Of a DNA stretch of 64,000 nt, positions 31,390 to 43,647 are shown one piece after another; position 1 is the first letter of the stretch; each line of letters starts with the position of its first letter. The notes beneath the pieces were generated by a model. That model searched no databases and was not told the origin of the DNA. It worked only from the letters and a program-made list of their open reading frames with translations. This stretch comes from Microplitis mediator (Eukaryota > Arthropoda > Insecta > Hymenoptera > Braconidae), in contig NC_079979.1 of NCBI RefSeq assembly GCF_029852145.1, positions 8,224,642 through 8,288,641 on the forward strand, in the 5' to 3' direction. Made by a program: the position numbers and the translations under genes.

Positions 31390-32682
31390 ATACTCAATAA
31401 AAATAAATCTTGCTCCAAACATAAGATTATTAGGAAGAACCTGACATATACTAAGAAGTTTCTGAAGGATAGGCAAGATTTAATTGTTGCACGTTCTGAC
31501 AAAGGAAATACTACAGTGGTGATGTGGAAGGAAGAATATGATAGTGAGATGTTCAATTTAATTAATGATAAGAAGACCTATAAACAGCTAAATAAAGATC
31601 CTACAAATAAGTTTCAACGTCTGGGTAATAATTTAGTCATGGAGTTGCTGGAACTAAAGCTGAGAGATAAGTTACAAGCTGATTACCTTACGTCTAAGTA
31701 TACAGTGGCTCCACGGATTTATGGTTTAAGAAAAACACATAAAATGACATGTAAGTTACGACCAGTTGTGAGCTGTGTAAATTCACCGAGTTATAAGCTA
31801 GCCCGTTATTTACACGAATTATTAGTTCCCGTTATGGATACGTATCAGTTTAATATAAAAAATTCATTTGAGTTTGTGAACTTTAGTAAAACGGTGAACC
31901 TGGATAATGATTTTGTCTTAATTTCGTTAGATGTGGTATCTCTGTTTACTAATGTGAAACAAGATCTAGTATTAAAAATAATCGATGAGACTTGGAATAA
32001 TATTGCACATTTAATAAAAGTTCCTAAAGAAATATTAATTAGGATGATTAATTTTTGTTATACGTCAAGTTATTTTATTTTTAAAGGTCAATTGTATGCA
32101 CAAATAGAGGGTAGTAGCATGGGCAATCCAGCTAGTCCTGCTATTGCTAATGTAGTCATGAATTATGTGATAGGTCAGATTCTAAGGTTGTCACCATTTG
32201 AGATTCCATTCAATAAATTATATGTTGATGATACAATAGCAGCAGTACCGAAAAAGGAAGTTGAGAATGTTTTGAGGTTGTTCAACAGTTTTGATGATGA
32301 CATACAGTTTACTTTAGAAATAGAGAAAGATAATCGTATATCCTTCCTTGATATTTTGATAGAAAGGAGAGATGGGTGTCTTGTTACTGATTGGTTCATC
32401 AAACCCATAAGTTCGGGTAGACTGTTGAATTATGACTCGAACCATCCTCGATCGCAAAAGATTGGCATGATTACAGGATTATTGGATAGAATGGTAAGGT
32501 TAAGTAATGAAGAACATCATGAGAAGAATTATGACATCATTCGGTCATTGTTGTTAAAAAATGGTTATTATAAGTCCTTTATTGATGCGATTCTAGAGAA
32601 GTTCAAACAAGAAGTTGAAAATCGTTTAAAAATCCTATTAGAACCAGGAACACCATCAAATATTGTCGTTTCCCTTATATAG
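31390..32682 (+). CDS. Penelope-like reverse transcriptase (5'-truncated)
   Basis: Open from 31390 without an early ATG (first in-frame ATG codon is at 31522), so the N terminus is missing. Motifs in order: IVARSDKGNTTVVMW (31455-31527), APRIYGLRKTHKM, LRPVVSCVNSPSYKLA, LISLDVVSLFTNV (catalytic Asp), EGSSMGNPASPAIA and KLYVDDTIAA (YVDD). These are hallmark Penelope RT motifs, not LTR or LINE ones. RT copies element RNA by target-primed synthesis using the GIY-YIG nick. Catalytic residues are intact. A 1-nt change just before the stop at 32680-32682 (around gtttccct) separates it from the endonuclease; the neighbouring frame reads on through FPYIVGLSHDINR, as in an intact fusion. Confidence 0.9.
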   Translation: MLNKNKSCSKHKIIRKNLTYTKKFLKDRQDLIVARSDKGNTTVVMWKEEYDSEMFNLINDKKTYKQLNKDPTNKFQRLGNNLVMELLELKLRDKLQADYLTSKYTVAPRIYGLRKTHKMTCKLRPVVSCVNSPSYKLARYLHELLVPVMDTYQFNIKNSFEFVNFSKTVNLDNDFVLISLDVVSLFTNVKQDLVLKIIDETWNNIAHLIKVPKEILIRMINFCYTSSYFIFKGQLYAQIEGSSMGNPASPAIANVVMNYVIGQILRLSPFEIPFNKLYVDDTIAAVPKKEVENVLRLFNSFDDDIQFTLEIEKDNRISFLDILIERRDGCLVTDWFIKPISSGRLLNYDSNHPRSQKIGMITGLLDRMVRLSNEEHHEKNYDIIRSLLLKNGYYKSFIDAILEKFKQEVENRLKILLEPGTPSNIVVSLI

Positions 32683-33152
32683 TGGGTTTGTCACATGACA
32701 TCAATAGATGTTTTATTGGTACAAATGTTAGATTGGCGTTTTATAACCTGCTAAAAATTAGCAGCGTTTACACAAAGTTAAAAGATCCGATAAAAAAAGA
32801 ACAACAATCCTGCATAGTTTATAAAATTCCGTGCTCATGTGATTTTTGTTATATAGGACAAACCAAACAATACTTAGAATCTAGGATTAAACAACATGTA
32901 AACGATTGTAAAGAGCATAACTATTTGAAAGATAATAAAACGGCTTTAACGTCGCATCACTTTGACAATCAACATACTTTTAGTTTTGATAAAGTAATAA
33001 TTTTAGACAAAAAAGGTAATTGGCTTAAAAGAAATATAAGTGAAATGATTCATATTAAAGTAAATGACACAGTAAACAAAAGAACGGATACGAATAACTT
33101 GAGTATTTTATATAATGACATTTTAAATGACTATAAATCGGTAATTAAGTAA
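32682..33152 (+). CDS. Penelope GIY-YIG endonuclease domain
   Basis: The frame continues the RT polyprotein after a minus-1 shift: GLSHDINRCFIGTNVRLAFY linker, then IVYKIPCSCDFCYIGQTKQY with the Cys-X-Cys-X2-Cys pattern seen in Penelope endonucleases, then L..RIKQHVNDC, with the conserved Arg and His, and a C-terminal tail ending ILNDYKSVIK. GIY-YIG nucleases nick the target DNA to prime reverse transcription. The first codon is not ATG, in line with this being the C-terminal half of a fused protein. The last 60 nt are duplicated in inverse at 31332-31388. Confidence 0.9.
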   Translation: MGLSHDINRCFIGTNVRLAFYNLLKISSVYTKLKDPIKKEQQSCIVYKIPCSCDFCYIGQTKQYLESRIKQHVNDCKEHNYLKDNKTALTSHHFDNQHTFSFDKVIILDKKGNWLKRNISEMIHIKVNDTVNKRTDTNNLSILYNDILNDYKSVIK

Positions 33153-33680
33153 TTTATTTATTTAATTTATTACGATTTGAATGTATTTATTTTGTAATTG
33201 TTTGTAGCGACACCTATATTAGACAATATTTAAATTTGTATGTAGCGACATCCGTTTTTTGAAAGTTATAAATTGTTTGAACATTAAGTTCATAATTAGT
33301 GTGCAATGGGTATTATTCGAAGTCACATGTTTCATTTGTTACTTTTATATTCCAAAATTAATTATTTTACCAAATATATTAATTTGTAATATAATTTAGA
33401 TATTAATAAGATCAAATGTCTATTATATATGATGTTTATTATGTACTACGTGTTGAGGTAAATATGTTTTTACAAGTAAATATCTTATTGGCTGTTTTAA
33501 TTTTTAACATGTGTTTATAAATAAAAACTTAGATGCCTGATGAAGGTCAAATATATGACCGAAACGTCGCAATTAATTAACAATTAGTATTTTGATTGAC
33601 ATCCTATTGTCCACTTTCCTGCGAATTTTGTGAATATATACAAAGAATGGACACAATGACAGATTATTGCAGAAAATATT

Positions 33681-34480
33681 GTGTCAAACTTATAGTTTGA
33701 TGATCATCATAAGATGTTAACAATTGTAAAAATTCTTAGATCAAGAAAATAAGTATTTTTAATAAACGTGAAGTTTCTTAATGACAATGATCGTAGTATT
33801 CATTTAAAATAAAAAAAAAGTTTCTACTCAAAAAGTTAATTGCATATTACAAATCCGTCGTAACCTTTTCGGAGAAATTGAAAGTTTAATGTGTTGTATC
33901 TTACTAAAAATAAAATATATATTTGCCAGGAAGTCGACGTAGATTTAAAGTCAGTAAATTTAATTTTGTCGAAAATAAAATTAAAAACTACCACAAGTTT
34001 TAATAAATTTACTAGTATAACAAATAAATTACATAAGTTTTCAAAGTAAGTAATTCCGATTTGACCAGCATTTACAGTGAATTGATCCTGAAACATTTCC
34101 AAGATGACCCTAAGTATCAAAAATTGATAAAAACTAACTCCGTGAAAATACATGTAGAATAGAGATGAAGTGAAGTGAAAAAAAAAGAACGTATAAACTA
34201 AGCGTGATCTTAACATGCAATGGCCATTGATTAGGATTATAAATATGAAATTCTTGTCCCAAGAAGACCATATTTTTCAAACACAAATTGGAATTCTTCG
34301 ATGCAGAACAAATGTATGATACTAAATATGAGGTAGTTTATTTGAACCGAATGATTTTCATTATTAACAAGAAACACTATTCTTTTCTAGAATGATTCAA
34401 TACTACAAGAACCTAATAATTTGAGAGAACAATTGTTTAAGCGATTACTAGATATTAAATGATTATTAGTTGACTCTTGT
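33681..34480. other. Non-coding AT-rich DNA, nothing recognised
   Basis: Includes gttcttgatcaag-like fragments near 33735 that belong to the MITE into which the Penelope element inserted. The minus-strand frame 33836-34216 is Phe/Leu-rich low-complexity sequence. Confidence 0.4.
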
Positions 34481-37190
34481 AACCGGGATTCGGTAAATAG
34501 TTCTTCAACGTCATGCTCGAGAGATAACTAGAACCTGGTGGCTGCCTACGGTAACTGGACAACGAGGGATAATCTAACAATTTCTCATACCTACTGGATT
34601 TGCTGAGGCAAAGTTACAGGGCGCATGCGCGGGCCTGGGGTACGAGGTAGTAACTGACTCGCTGAGGGGCAGGACGGACAATTCTGAGCAAACCGCAGTA
34701 CAGCTCGCATCTTTTATTTAACTACTTTGTCTATAATTTTTTCTACCCAAAACGTTTTTGGTACTTGGAAGTATTCTACATCAACTGGAGTTCAGGGAAG
34801 CCTGTAAATTTTATCTGGAATAACTCTTGGATCATTGGTGTCAATTGGAGGAGTTGGGAATTTTCATTAATTAAATTATCCAAAACGTAGAGATGTGGTC
34901 CTGGGCCGATCTGGACGCAAAGATTGCCAAGATGGCTGAATCCCGTGACATAGGTGTTTTATAAATAATAAAGCTTTATATAAATCAAATATTGCTCTGG
35001 TAAGAATAATCTTATCATTTGAATTATATAAATTGGATTTTATTATAAATAATTACTCTCAGTTGGAGAGTTTGAATTAAATTGGAAGTTACTGTTAATG
35101 TTGAAAGTGAGAACTAATTGATATTATAATTATAAATTATCAAATAAATTAAAGTAAAATCGTAAAGTCGAGTCAGTGTGGTGCCCGCCATTTTGGCGTT
35201 GATAAATTGTCAAGGTCAATTTTTATCCTCACAAACTTGTGTCGTCAAATATTGTCGCGGTTTTATTTAATTAATTATTGTAAAGTGGGGTCTGTTGTCT
35301 GGGTAAATTGGTTAAATAAAAATTGTCATTTAGTTTTATATATATTGTGACATTATGAAATTTCACCTTCTAATTCGATGCCGACACGTGGTCATTTAGT
35401 TATTAATCCGTACATTACTATTATTTAATAATGTAAGGTTATATATATTTTGACAGCTGCCGTATATTGACTTGGCCGATCACGAGTTTGAATAACTTTT
35501 TGAGCAACTTTTCCCGCGTATGATAATTTGTTTTGTTCAGTTGGCAGCTTGGTACGAGAAGGATCCGAGACTCGAGTTATTTAATAATAATAATAATAGT
35601 AATAAGTTCTTTAGTAATTAAGTTAGCTTAAGTTGGTATCGTGGCACTTTTAGAAATTTAGATACTCGTTTGCTGGTCACCAGAGCCCAAGAGGATTCAG
35701 CTACGATCCACATGCCCGACTCGACGACAACGGCCGACAATACCCGAAGTACGGAGAGTATATAATTCCGCCAGCGGAAAGTTGTTGGAAGTTAACATCG
35801 TCTAGTGAATTAGCCTGTATGACGACTAACACACTCGAACGAACGGGCCAATGTCTACGAACAGTCGTAACAAAGATTTATACGACATATGGTATACATG
35901 CACAACTGATTTATTATGGGAAACTGAACCGACATCGAGGGATTCGGGGAGCAATTGTCCGCGTCACGCATAACCGAGCTCTGCATTAGGAGCGATCGAA
36001 GCGCCGCCAACTGGGGAAGCCCTGAACTACGATCGACGAGGAGGGAAAAGGAACGACCAACGCCATTCTAAATCGTACCTTGTTGTCACGTACACGTGTT
36101 TACATAAATAAAAATTGAAAAATTTGTTATTGTGCGTATTCGAATAAAAATTAATTCAAATAACGATAAAGCCGAATTGTGTCGAGATTCTGGTAGTTAT
36201 TTTGTTGACTTAGTCATCCGAGAGTGACGTAATTACATGTAATTGCTAAATAATTGTCGCTAGATTTTGAGACGGGAAGATTCCCGTACGCCCGTTATAC
36301 CGGCGTTTTATTTTCCGCGTGCGGAGATACTTAATTGACCACACATCAATTAATTTGAGGTCATCAATACCGTTCCGTGATCGGACAGGCCGATTACTTT
36401 GTAAGGATTTCCACGCCGACCCCGGCTAGAGTTTTGGGAAGCAACGACCACGTGGAGACGGATCGCCGATACTTCGAGACCATCGACCGGTGAGCGAGTC
36501 CAACCAATTTATCTCTACTGGTACACATAGAATTAGAATTGTACGGTGATTCGTCACATTTTCTTGTGTCACGATAGTCGTCTGATCGACCTTAGTTTTT
36601 TTTTGTTTGTTGTTCCTTTACTTTATTATTATTATTTTTTTATTATTTTATTTTATGATTGTTTTTTTTTGTTATTTTATTTGTACTGCGTATTCGGGTC
36701 TCGTTATTCGTTTTTTAGTATCATTTCATTTTCCCCGAACCCGGATTATTATCCGTAATAATTTGTTGTGGTTATTGGTACGGGTACCAGTCAAACGGTA
36801 ATTCGATTACGGCCGTTAAGTTACCGACTGTGGCGGAGGTCAAGTAAATTGACATCACCTTGTCGTCAAGTTACGGTTCGGAATTATTTTTGTTACTGTG
36901 TATCTTATCCCGCGTTTTCTTGCTTATTGTTTATATCGAGGCTCGCCGACAACGGCATTAGTATTAAGTTTGTTGGATTAAACATTTTTTTTTCTTTCTT
37001 TCTCTTCACTATAATACCGATTAGTTTATTTGTTTTTTTAATATACGAATTATTATGGTCGTACAATTTTGAGTACGTAATTTATCGAAACCTTAAGTGC
37101 CTATCCTACCCCGATCCACCGCCCTGAGTCAACGATCCGCAAGAACTTCGGTGAGTAGAACTCACCTGGCGCTCAACAACCACAGAACCC
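34481..37190 (+). other. GC-richer non-coding DNA, possible LTR or retroelement leader
   Basis: Base composition differs clearly from both sides, with CpG-rich stretches and no coding frame beyond Phe/Tyr-rich artefacts at 36546-37127. It starts near tgtaaccgggattcgg (34479) and reaches ctcacctggcgctcaacaac (37162-37181). The latter contains TGGCGCTCAACA, which resembles a retroviral primer binding site. A long solo LTR or a truncated LTR element is one reading; no second LTR is in the window to test it. Confidence 0.35.
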
Positions 37191-37198
37191 GAAACGGT

Positions 37199-37450
37199 AC
37201 CTCACATTTAGCATCCCATAATGAGTAATTGCAAATTTTTTTTTTTTTGCAATCGTTTGATGGTTGTTTGATGTTTTATGATAGTTCAATATTATGGTTT
37301 GATGGTTATTTGTTTATTTATAAAATAAAAAATAAAAATTGACCTAATTTTTTTTTTTTCAGCACCCCATTTTTCAAGTATACCTTTTTTTTAATACGAT
37401 TCGATGTAAAATCGTTTGATAGTGAATGATAGATAATCGATTATACTTAA
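37199..37450 (+). repeat. Dispersed repeat, copy A
   Basis: acatttagcatcccataatg followed by a T-run, atcgtttgatgg, an aaataaaaattgacctaatt block and cagcacccca. The same sequence lies in inverse at 59540-59795. Confidence 0.75.
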
Positions 37451-37493
37451 TTGTTAATAATAATTGAGTAATTGAAAAAAAAAGATTTAAATA

Positions 37494-38416
37494 CCTTAAT
37501 AGCACAGTTTGCTTTAGCAAAAGTTTACTTTACAAAAGTTTCCTTGAATTTTTCGTCAAATTTCCGTCAACTTCGGACTTTACCATTTTTTACAACAATT
37601 TGTATGCAACTCGCTATTGAATTTGACGTAAATTGACTGCCCGAATCAGAATGCAAATTCACTTCAAAAGTTAACTACAAAAAAGTTGTCGTCAATTTTC
37701 AGGCCAATTATCATATCAATTTTTTGTTAATATGACTTGAAAAATCGTAAAGTATTTTTTTACAGCCAAATTGTAAACAACTTTATGTATAAATTCGCTT
37801 ACCCTGGCGGTCCTGATTCACTGTGGTATAGGGTGAATCACGGTAAATCACGCTACTAGGGTGAAATTACGGTGATTCACGGTAATTTACCGTGATTCAC
37901 GGTGAATCTCCGTGAATCACTAATTACCGTGAATGAATGCGTTATATCACAGTGAGCTTTCACGGTAACATCGCGGTGAATCACGGTTCCATCACGGAAA
38001 ACTTGCGGTGATATTTGCGGAATCACCGTGATCAATGACATCGTAGTGAGATCTCACGTCGATTCATCGTGATTCACTGCAACGCCACGGTGAACTCACG
38101 TAAATCACCGAGAATCACCGTGATACTACCGTGAATCACGGTAAATCACGGTGAATTACGGTGAATAACCGTGATTCACGGTAGCATCACGGTGATTTAC
38201 CGAGATTGCCTGCCAGGGTATACCCTCTAAAATAATAAGAATGGACATTATCGATTTTTTTTTTCGTGAAAAATTACTTCTAAATTAGAGAAAAATTAAC
38301 CGCAAATTTTTATTATTCAACTTTTGCTGTCAAATTGTCGGCAAATTCGGACAGCAAATTTCAGGTAATTTCAACATCAAATTACCGTTAATTTCAAGCT
38401 CAAGTGGCTATTAGTG
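37494..38416. mobile_element. CCTTAATAGCAC-ended element split by a MITE
   Basis: Same family as 4714-5079: begins ccttaatagcacagtttgct and ends aagtggctattag. A 417-bp MITE (37802-38218) is inserted in it. Confidence 0.65.
37802..38218. mobile_element. 417-bp MITE with CCCTGGC ends and TA duplication
   Basis: Ends ccctggcgg and ctgccaggg, TA on both sides. The interior is an array of short palindromic words such as cacggtgaatcacggtaaat in both directions, so the single strand would fold along its whole length. Confidence 0.8.
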
Positions 38417-38698
38417 TATGTACTCATATGCCCTTGTTGGGCGAGTTCAAAGTCGACTAACGTTTCATGAAAATAAACCTCGCTTTTTACTTAACGTATA
38501 GCATGTAGCAGTTAATATAGTAATTATGTTAGACGACAATTAATGTGTAACACATACGTGTCTTATTTACTTATTAAATCGTTTTGGAGCAATCAAAATT
38601 ATTATTTAATAGAATTAGTACTATTTTTAATAAATTTAATTTAATAAGTTACTTGATAAAAATTGTAATCAAAAAATTTAATTTTTATTTTGGTTTCT
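38417..38698. other. Short non-coding AT-rich spacer
   Basis: Nothing recognised; no coding frame. Confidence 0.4.
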
Positions 38699-39427
38699 GC
38701 AATCCAATGCTTAATTAAAATTAATTAGTGTAACGTGGACCTAAGTCCGCTTCCGTCAACCGGAAGCCGAGGCCTCGCCCTTTTGGGCATACTCGCGTTG
38801 CGTAATCCCATCTCTTCCACCCAAACGACACTCTCAGTCGGAACCAAGAGTGGACATTTACCGGGGGTATAATCAAAAATCCCCATTGCGTGTGGTATCT
38901 AACCACAGCCACCCCGAGTCCTACCTCACTCGGCCCCCCATTCCTTCCATCTCAGGAAATAAAGAGACTCTGGCCGAAATGGGGCTTGGAACGGGGCCCC
39001 CATGGTACCAATTCCCTGTATTGGTCTACAGGCTGCAGATAAGTGGTGAGTTGCAGCATAACTCATTACCCTAAAAGGGTTTCTTCCACATTATCCCACT
39101 TGGATCGTAGGACGGCAACTAATAAAGATTGCCCTCTACCGTCATCCCCAAGCGATTATCATTTGCTAACTATAGCTTGTGATAGTATTCTGTACGGGCT
39201 TGTATACCTTAGAAGTTTAAGACAGTCAAAAGGGTAGGTCTCACCCGCGCAGAGGTACCTATTGGCTTCCTGCAACCACGGAGTTGCCACATGTTACAAG
39301 GTGCAAAACAAGTGGGCACCGCTAACGGTTGGAGTAATAGTCTCAGAACCCGCGAAGAGGGTGGTACTTGCTTGGTCTGACGCCCCCTAGAGGGCGCCAA
39401 AAACCTCTTCTGAGCAATCCAATGCTT
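38699..39427 (-). mobile_element. 5'-truncated non-LTR retrotransposon tail
   Basis: The 15-bp direct repeat gcaatccaatgctta occurs at 38699-38713 and 39413-39427 and brackets about 700 bp of GC-rich DNA, unlike its surroundings. On the minus strand the insert ends with ...gtccacgttacactaattaa followed by an AT-rich tail, which suits a LINE 3' end; the 5' part is lost. No intact protein is encoded. Which LINE clade it belongs to is not clear from the tail. Confidence 0.75.
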
Positions 39428-39840
39428 ATTGTATATGGCCGTAAGTAGATTCGCAAATGGAGTACTAAATAATAACTCATTTATTTAATGAAAAATGAGT
39501 GAAAAAAAAAAAAATTTTAGCCAGTTTTAAAATCGATTTCCGTATGGTAAGAAAACTGATGTACATATATATATTATAATGAATCTGTAATAGATGATGG
39601 AATAATGCTTAGAATTTACAATATTGATTACATATGAGTTCATACTGATCAATGGAATGTCGATTGTTTTTTTTAGTTAATATGATCAATTGGATGCGCT
39701 TTTCTACAAGCATTTTAAAATCTATAATAGTTGCATTAATAAATCAGATTCACTGATAAAGTGTTAACCTTACTCGAAAATGGAGCATTCTATCTTAAGT
39801 TTCAAAGGTGAGATAATTTTTATTATAATTTCCCTCCATA

Positions 39841-39905
<65 letters not shown>

Positions 39906-41210
39906 ATTTGTAGATGCATTTTTAATTTAATACTTCCTTTTTTCGGAGTAATTTATTTTGTTTTATTTTCATTTTTAGGAGTTTACTTCACAATGGTTCA
40001 TTCCCCAAACAACTCAATGGACGAAGTAAAAACCAATAAAGATCGACAAAATTTTACTTCGCTCATAATCATTGATATTTCCTTCGCTTTTCTGACTGAT
40101 ACGTTTAATTTTATGGATCATGATGGATTATCATTTGTTCATTTACTTGCTTTTTGGGTTCCAAAATATTTTCGAGGATATAAAATAATTTCTTATCAGA
40201 AAAGATTATTTTTCTTCACAATATGTAAGTGAAAATTTATTCTTTAATATTTTTTTACGATGTGGGTTACTTAAAGTTAATATGATCTTACAGATGTAAT
40301 CCACGGCACAATCAAAAACTACAAAAAACATAAATGATAAGAAAAAATAATGAATTATTATATTACCATAAAATAAAATGAAGTTTAAAAAAAGAAATTC
40401 ATTCAAAATGACTAGAATGTTTCTGAGATTTTAATATTCAGTTTGAATATCAATCTTTACTATGGAATTATCTACTTGGTGAGTTCATAACATTATTATG
40501 TTTTCCAAAACTCTGATTTTTTACAATACCTATCTTTTTATTCATTTCTTGTGCAATGACAAAGCTTAATTATCAAATATTATCCTTTATAAAAAGGGGT
40601 TAAGTAATTTTTTGTTTTACTGTTTACGGCCATGAACAAAAAAAAAATCAAATAAAAAAATTCTTTAGTTAGGGTATTTAATTATGATTTTATTTTTATA
40701 ATTACAATAATCGATTATTATTCACATTATGTAATTCTGTTCTGGAATTTATCGTGTTTTTTATAAATTTTAAAATTTGATCTCTCATGGTAATACATCT
40801 TTCATTGAATGCCGATAAAATAGAAATTAAAAACGAAAAACAGTTGAAGAACAATTGTTGTAACATTTGTGTTAATAATTTACTACATTAATTATTGGTA
40901 TCGTTAAGTTTTCATGCTTTGAAACATAATAATTATTTTTTTCAATTGTTGAGCTCTAAATATATGCATTAAATCTATAGTTTTGTCAATAATAAAAATA
41001 ATGAATAAATTTTAATGCAAGTGATTTTGAAAATAATATTTTTCAAGTAAATAATACTTGAAATTATATACATATTTGACAAACTATATTTCTAATTACA
41101 AATCAAACATTATTATACTTGTGAAGTAAGATATGTCTCTCTAATATTGTTTAAGTAAAAAAAGTTTTAATTATTAATTTTAGAATTTTAATGTTTATCA
41201 TTTTAGCAAG
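39428..41210. other. Region upstream of the transposase; AT microsatellite
   Basis: Contains an (AT)n(GT)n tract at 39845-39905. An open frame 39780-40232 runs through that tract. Its second half, after a possible splice acceptor at about 39978, reads VHSPNNSMDEVKTNKDRQNF..., which I do not recognise; it could be an upstream exon or chance. The rest is non-coding. Confidence 0.4.
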
Positions 41211-43646
41211 ATGCCTCGAAAAGCTTTGGTTTCCATAATTGACGCGGTTGCTACGATAGAAAAATTTATAGAGCACTTTTAAGAAGGAAAGTACCCTAAA
41301 TATTCCTCAGACATTTGGACACAGATGAGTACTTCTCTGAACGAAAAATGGTCTTCAGACAACATCTATAATAATGTTATCCAAAACAGAAGAAACATCA
41401 TGAGAATTGCTTGTGAAAATCAAAATATACCTTTTATTCCTTTCGTATCTAAATCACAGCACATGAACGATTTATTATCTGACTCGAATTCTAGTGATGA
41501 TGACGATCAAATTAATAAAAATATTGATAATGATTTCGAATTTGAAAATGAAGCACGTGGACTGGATGAATTCGAAGTAATCATTCTTAAGGATGAATGG
41601 AAAAGTATCCAAAGCTTCGATGTCGTGTATAATGATAACCGTAACTATAGTATTTGACAGCGTGGCTGTTGGACTGATGTACTAGCCGTTGCTATTTTTC
41701 GCTCTACGAAAATTCCTTGTGCATATAGTTTTAAGTATGCGAGAATTTATAAGGCTGTCGAAAGTAAACATTATTTACGGATTAGAGGATATTGTAAAAG
41801 CAAAAGCTGTGAGAACGTCCTGTTTGGTTATTTGTATAAAAAACCAGCTGAGGACACTAACGTTACACTTATAATAAGGACAAAAGAAACTTGGTGGAAT
41901 GATTATGAGCCAATGAAACGTCATCTAAAAGGAAAAAAACGACAGCAAGTTGGAGAAAAAGCTTTTCATGAAGGTACGGCAAATTTCTGCAAACGTCAAA
42001 TTCGTGAAGAAACTGACTTCGACGGGCAAATACCACCTCATGTCCCTAATAGTGCTGCAGTTTCACGAGCTAAAGATGAATACATTAATCGTTTTCTTGG
42101 TGTAAATCACTCAGATGGTAAAGATATCATAAAAACGATAGAGAATATGAATCATGGTGGGCCTTATATGGGCTGTATCCACGAAGTCAAGCGAAAAAAA
42201 TTTTACGTGGCATTTAGTTCTCCGATGCAATTACATACTTATAAAAAATATTGCCGTACTACTAGAAATGCCTCATCAGTGTCAATAGATGGTACTGGAA
42301 GTATTGTAAAACCTATAACTCATGAAGACAATAGCTTGAGTGGCCACATATTTTTGTATTCTATTACTATAAATTTTAATAATTCAATTTTATCTGTTTA
42401 CGATATGTTTACTGAAAGTCAGGATACTGACATCATTGTTTATTGGTTGAGACAATGGTTTAAATTAGGCGCTCCTAAACCGAAAGAAGCTATATGCGAT
42501 TCATCAAGAGCGCTAATGAATGGTATATCGCAAGGTTTTAATTATCAAACTATTAAAACGTATATTGAAACTTGTTTCTTATACGCCAGTGGTCATGAAG
42601 AATATCATTATCGTCCACCAATTTTCACTTATCTGAGACTCGATGTAGCTCATTTCATGATTATGATTCGCAGGTGGGCATGTTTTACTCATCTTCGTCA
42701 TACGAAAATTCGACATTTTTATTTATATTGCGTTGGATTACTGATTGATTTTCAAACAATTGAACAATTTGAAAATATTTTTCGACTATTATGCATCGTT
42801 AGTCTTAATGAAAATGAAGATTCTATTGTTAAAAAAGTAAATAGTTCAGTTTTAGATGCTAAAAATAAATTGGACAGCTATATAGCTACTCGTAATTTTG
42901 ATTTTGATTTTGAAAATTTTGAAAATTATGATGAAGAAATGATTGAAAATGATAAAAAAAGTCCAACAATAAAAGAAGAATTTGATAACGATGAAACTAA
43001 TTATCAGGGTAATGAGAAAATAAACCAAGGTACTAATCGCAGTCGTATACAAATTTATATTGACAATTTATACCAAGAAGCAACATTATTACGTAGTGAC
43101 GGATCAAGGCCGAATATATGTTTTTTCAAAGATTTTATGTATGAATTTAAAGCTAAAGCTTATGAATTCCCTTTGTGGACAGCTGTTGCGATTCCTCACT
43201 TAGTTGGACATACTTCTACTAGTTACGTTGAAGGACATTTCGATATCGTCAAACATAATATTATGAAAAATCATAAATTACCCTTGCGCGTAGATAAAGC
43301 ATTGAAATTAATATTAAATGATTATATTGGTAATGCAACTGAGGTTCAAGCAAAATTGACAAATTTTTATCAAGCTTATGGTCCTTATCCTAGTCCTCAA
43401 TCAAAAAAATCAGTTTTTTTGAATCGTGTCACTACTAATACGAAACCCGGGCATGAGAAAAAAATGTTTAGCTCTGATCAATATGATTCGAATCCAGGTG
43501 ATGTTGATTGTTACACTGATGTCGCAGCTGATGATTTTACTAGATTCAAACCAAATAATTTTGTGACAAAATTAAACCCACTGCCTAAAGCCAGTACGAA
43601 AAAAAAGGCTTCTACTTTAAGCCAAACTCAAAACTTCAGCAGTTAA
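41211..43646 (+). pseudogene. DDE-type transposase, two in-frame stops
   Basis: One reading frame from the ATG at 41211, with TAA at 41280 and TGA at 41655, and open from there to 43646. The N terminus (MPRKALVSIIDAVATIEKFI) and an acidic SDSNSSDDDD linker lead to a Cys/His segment (CAYSFKYARIY..., HYLRIRGYCKSKSC) that may bind zinc and DNA. The catalytic core, numbered from 41832, has SIDGTGSIVK (Asp 153), ICDSSRALM (Asp 223), LRLDVAHFM (Asp 271 and His 274) and SYVEGHFDIVKHNIM (Glu near 466). The layout D...D...xxH...E resembles Mutator-like (MULE/NOF-type) transposases, but a KDZ-type relative is also possible. The ORF is followed at once by a USP-like gene in another frame, joined near an A8 run at 43600. 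Function as transposase is inferred from the motif pattern. Confidence 0.65.
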
Positions 43647-43647
43647 A

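Larger units (their letters stand above)
30837..33680 (+). mobile_element. Penelope-like retroelement with 15-bp target duplication
   Basis: attgcagaaaatatt at 30837-30851 is repeated at 33666-33680 and brackets the element (30852-33665). Inside are a reverse transcriptase frame and a GIY-YIG endonuclease frame. About 540 bp at 30852-31388 are an inverted copy of 33094-33637, which includes the 3' end of the endonuclease frame. Such partial inverted copies at the 5' side are typical of Penelope-like insertions. Confidence 0.9.

Noticed and set aside
36546..37127. Tyr/Phe-rich hydrophobic frames that could be membrane proteins
   Set aside because: Low-complexity T-rich DNA; no start context, no codon pattern and overlapping frames of similar kind.
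39780..40232. 150-residue frame before the transposase
   Set aside because: Its first half is an (AT)n(GT)n microsatellite; the second half has no recognised motif, so it is mentioned only as a possible exon in the region entry.
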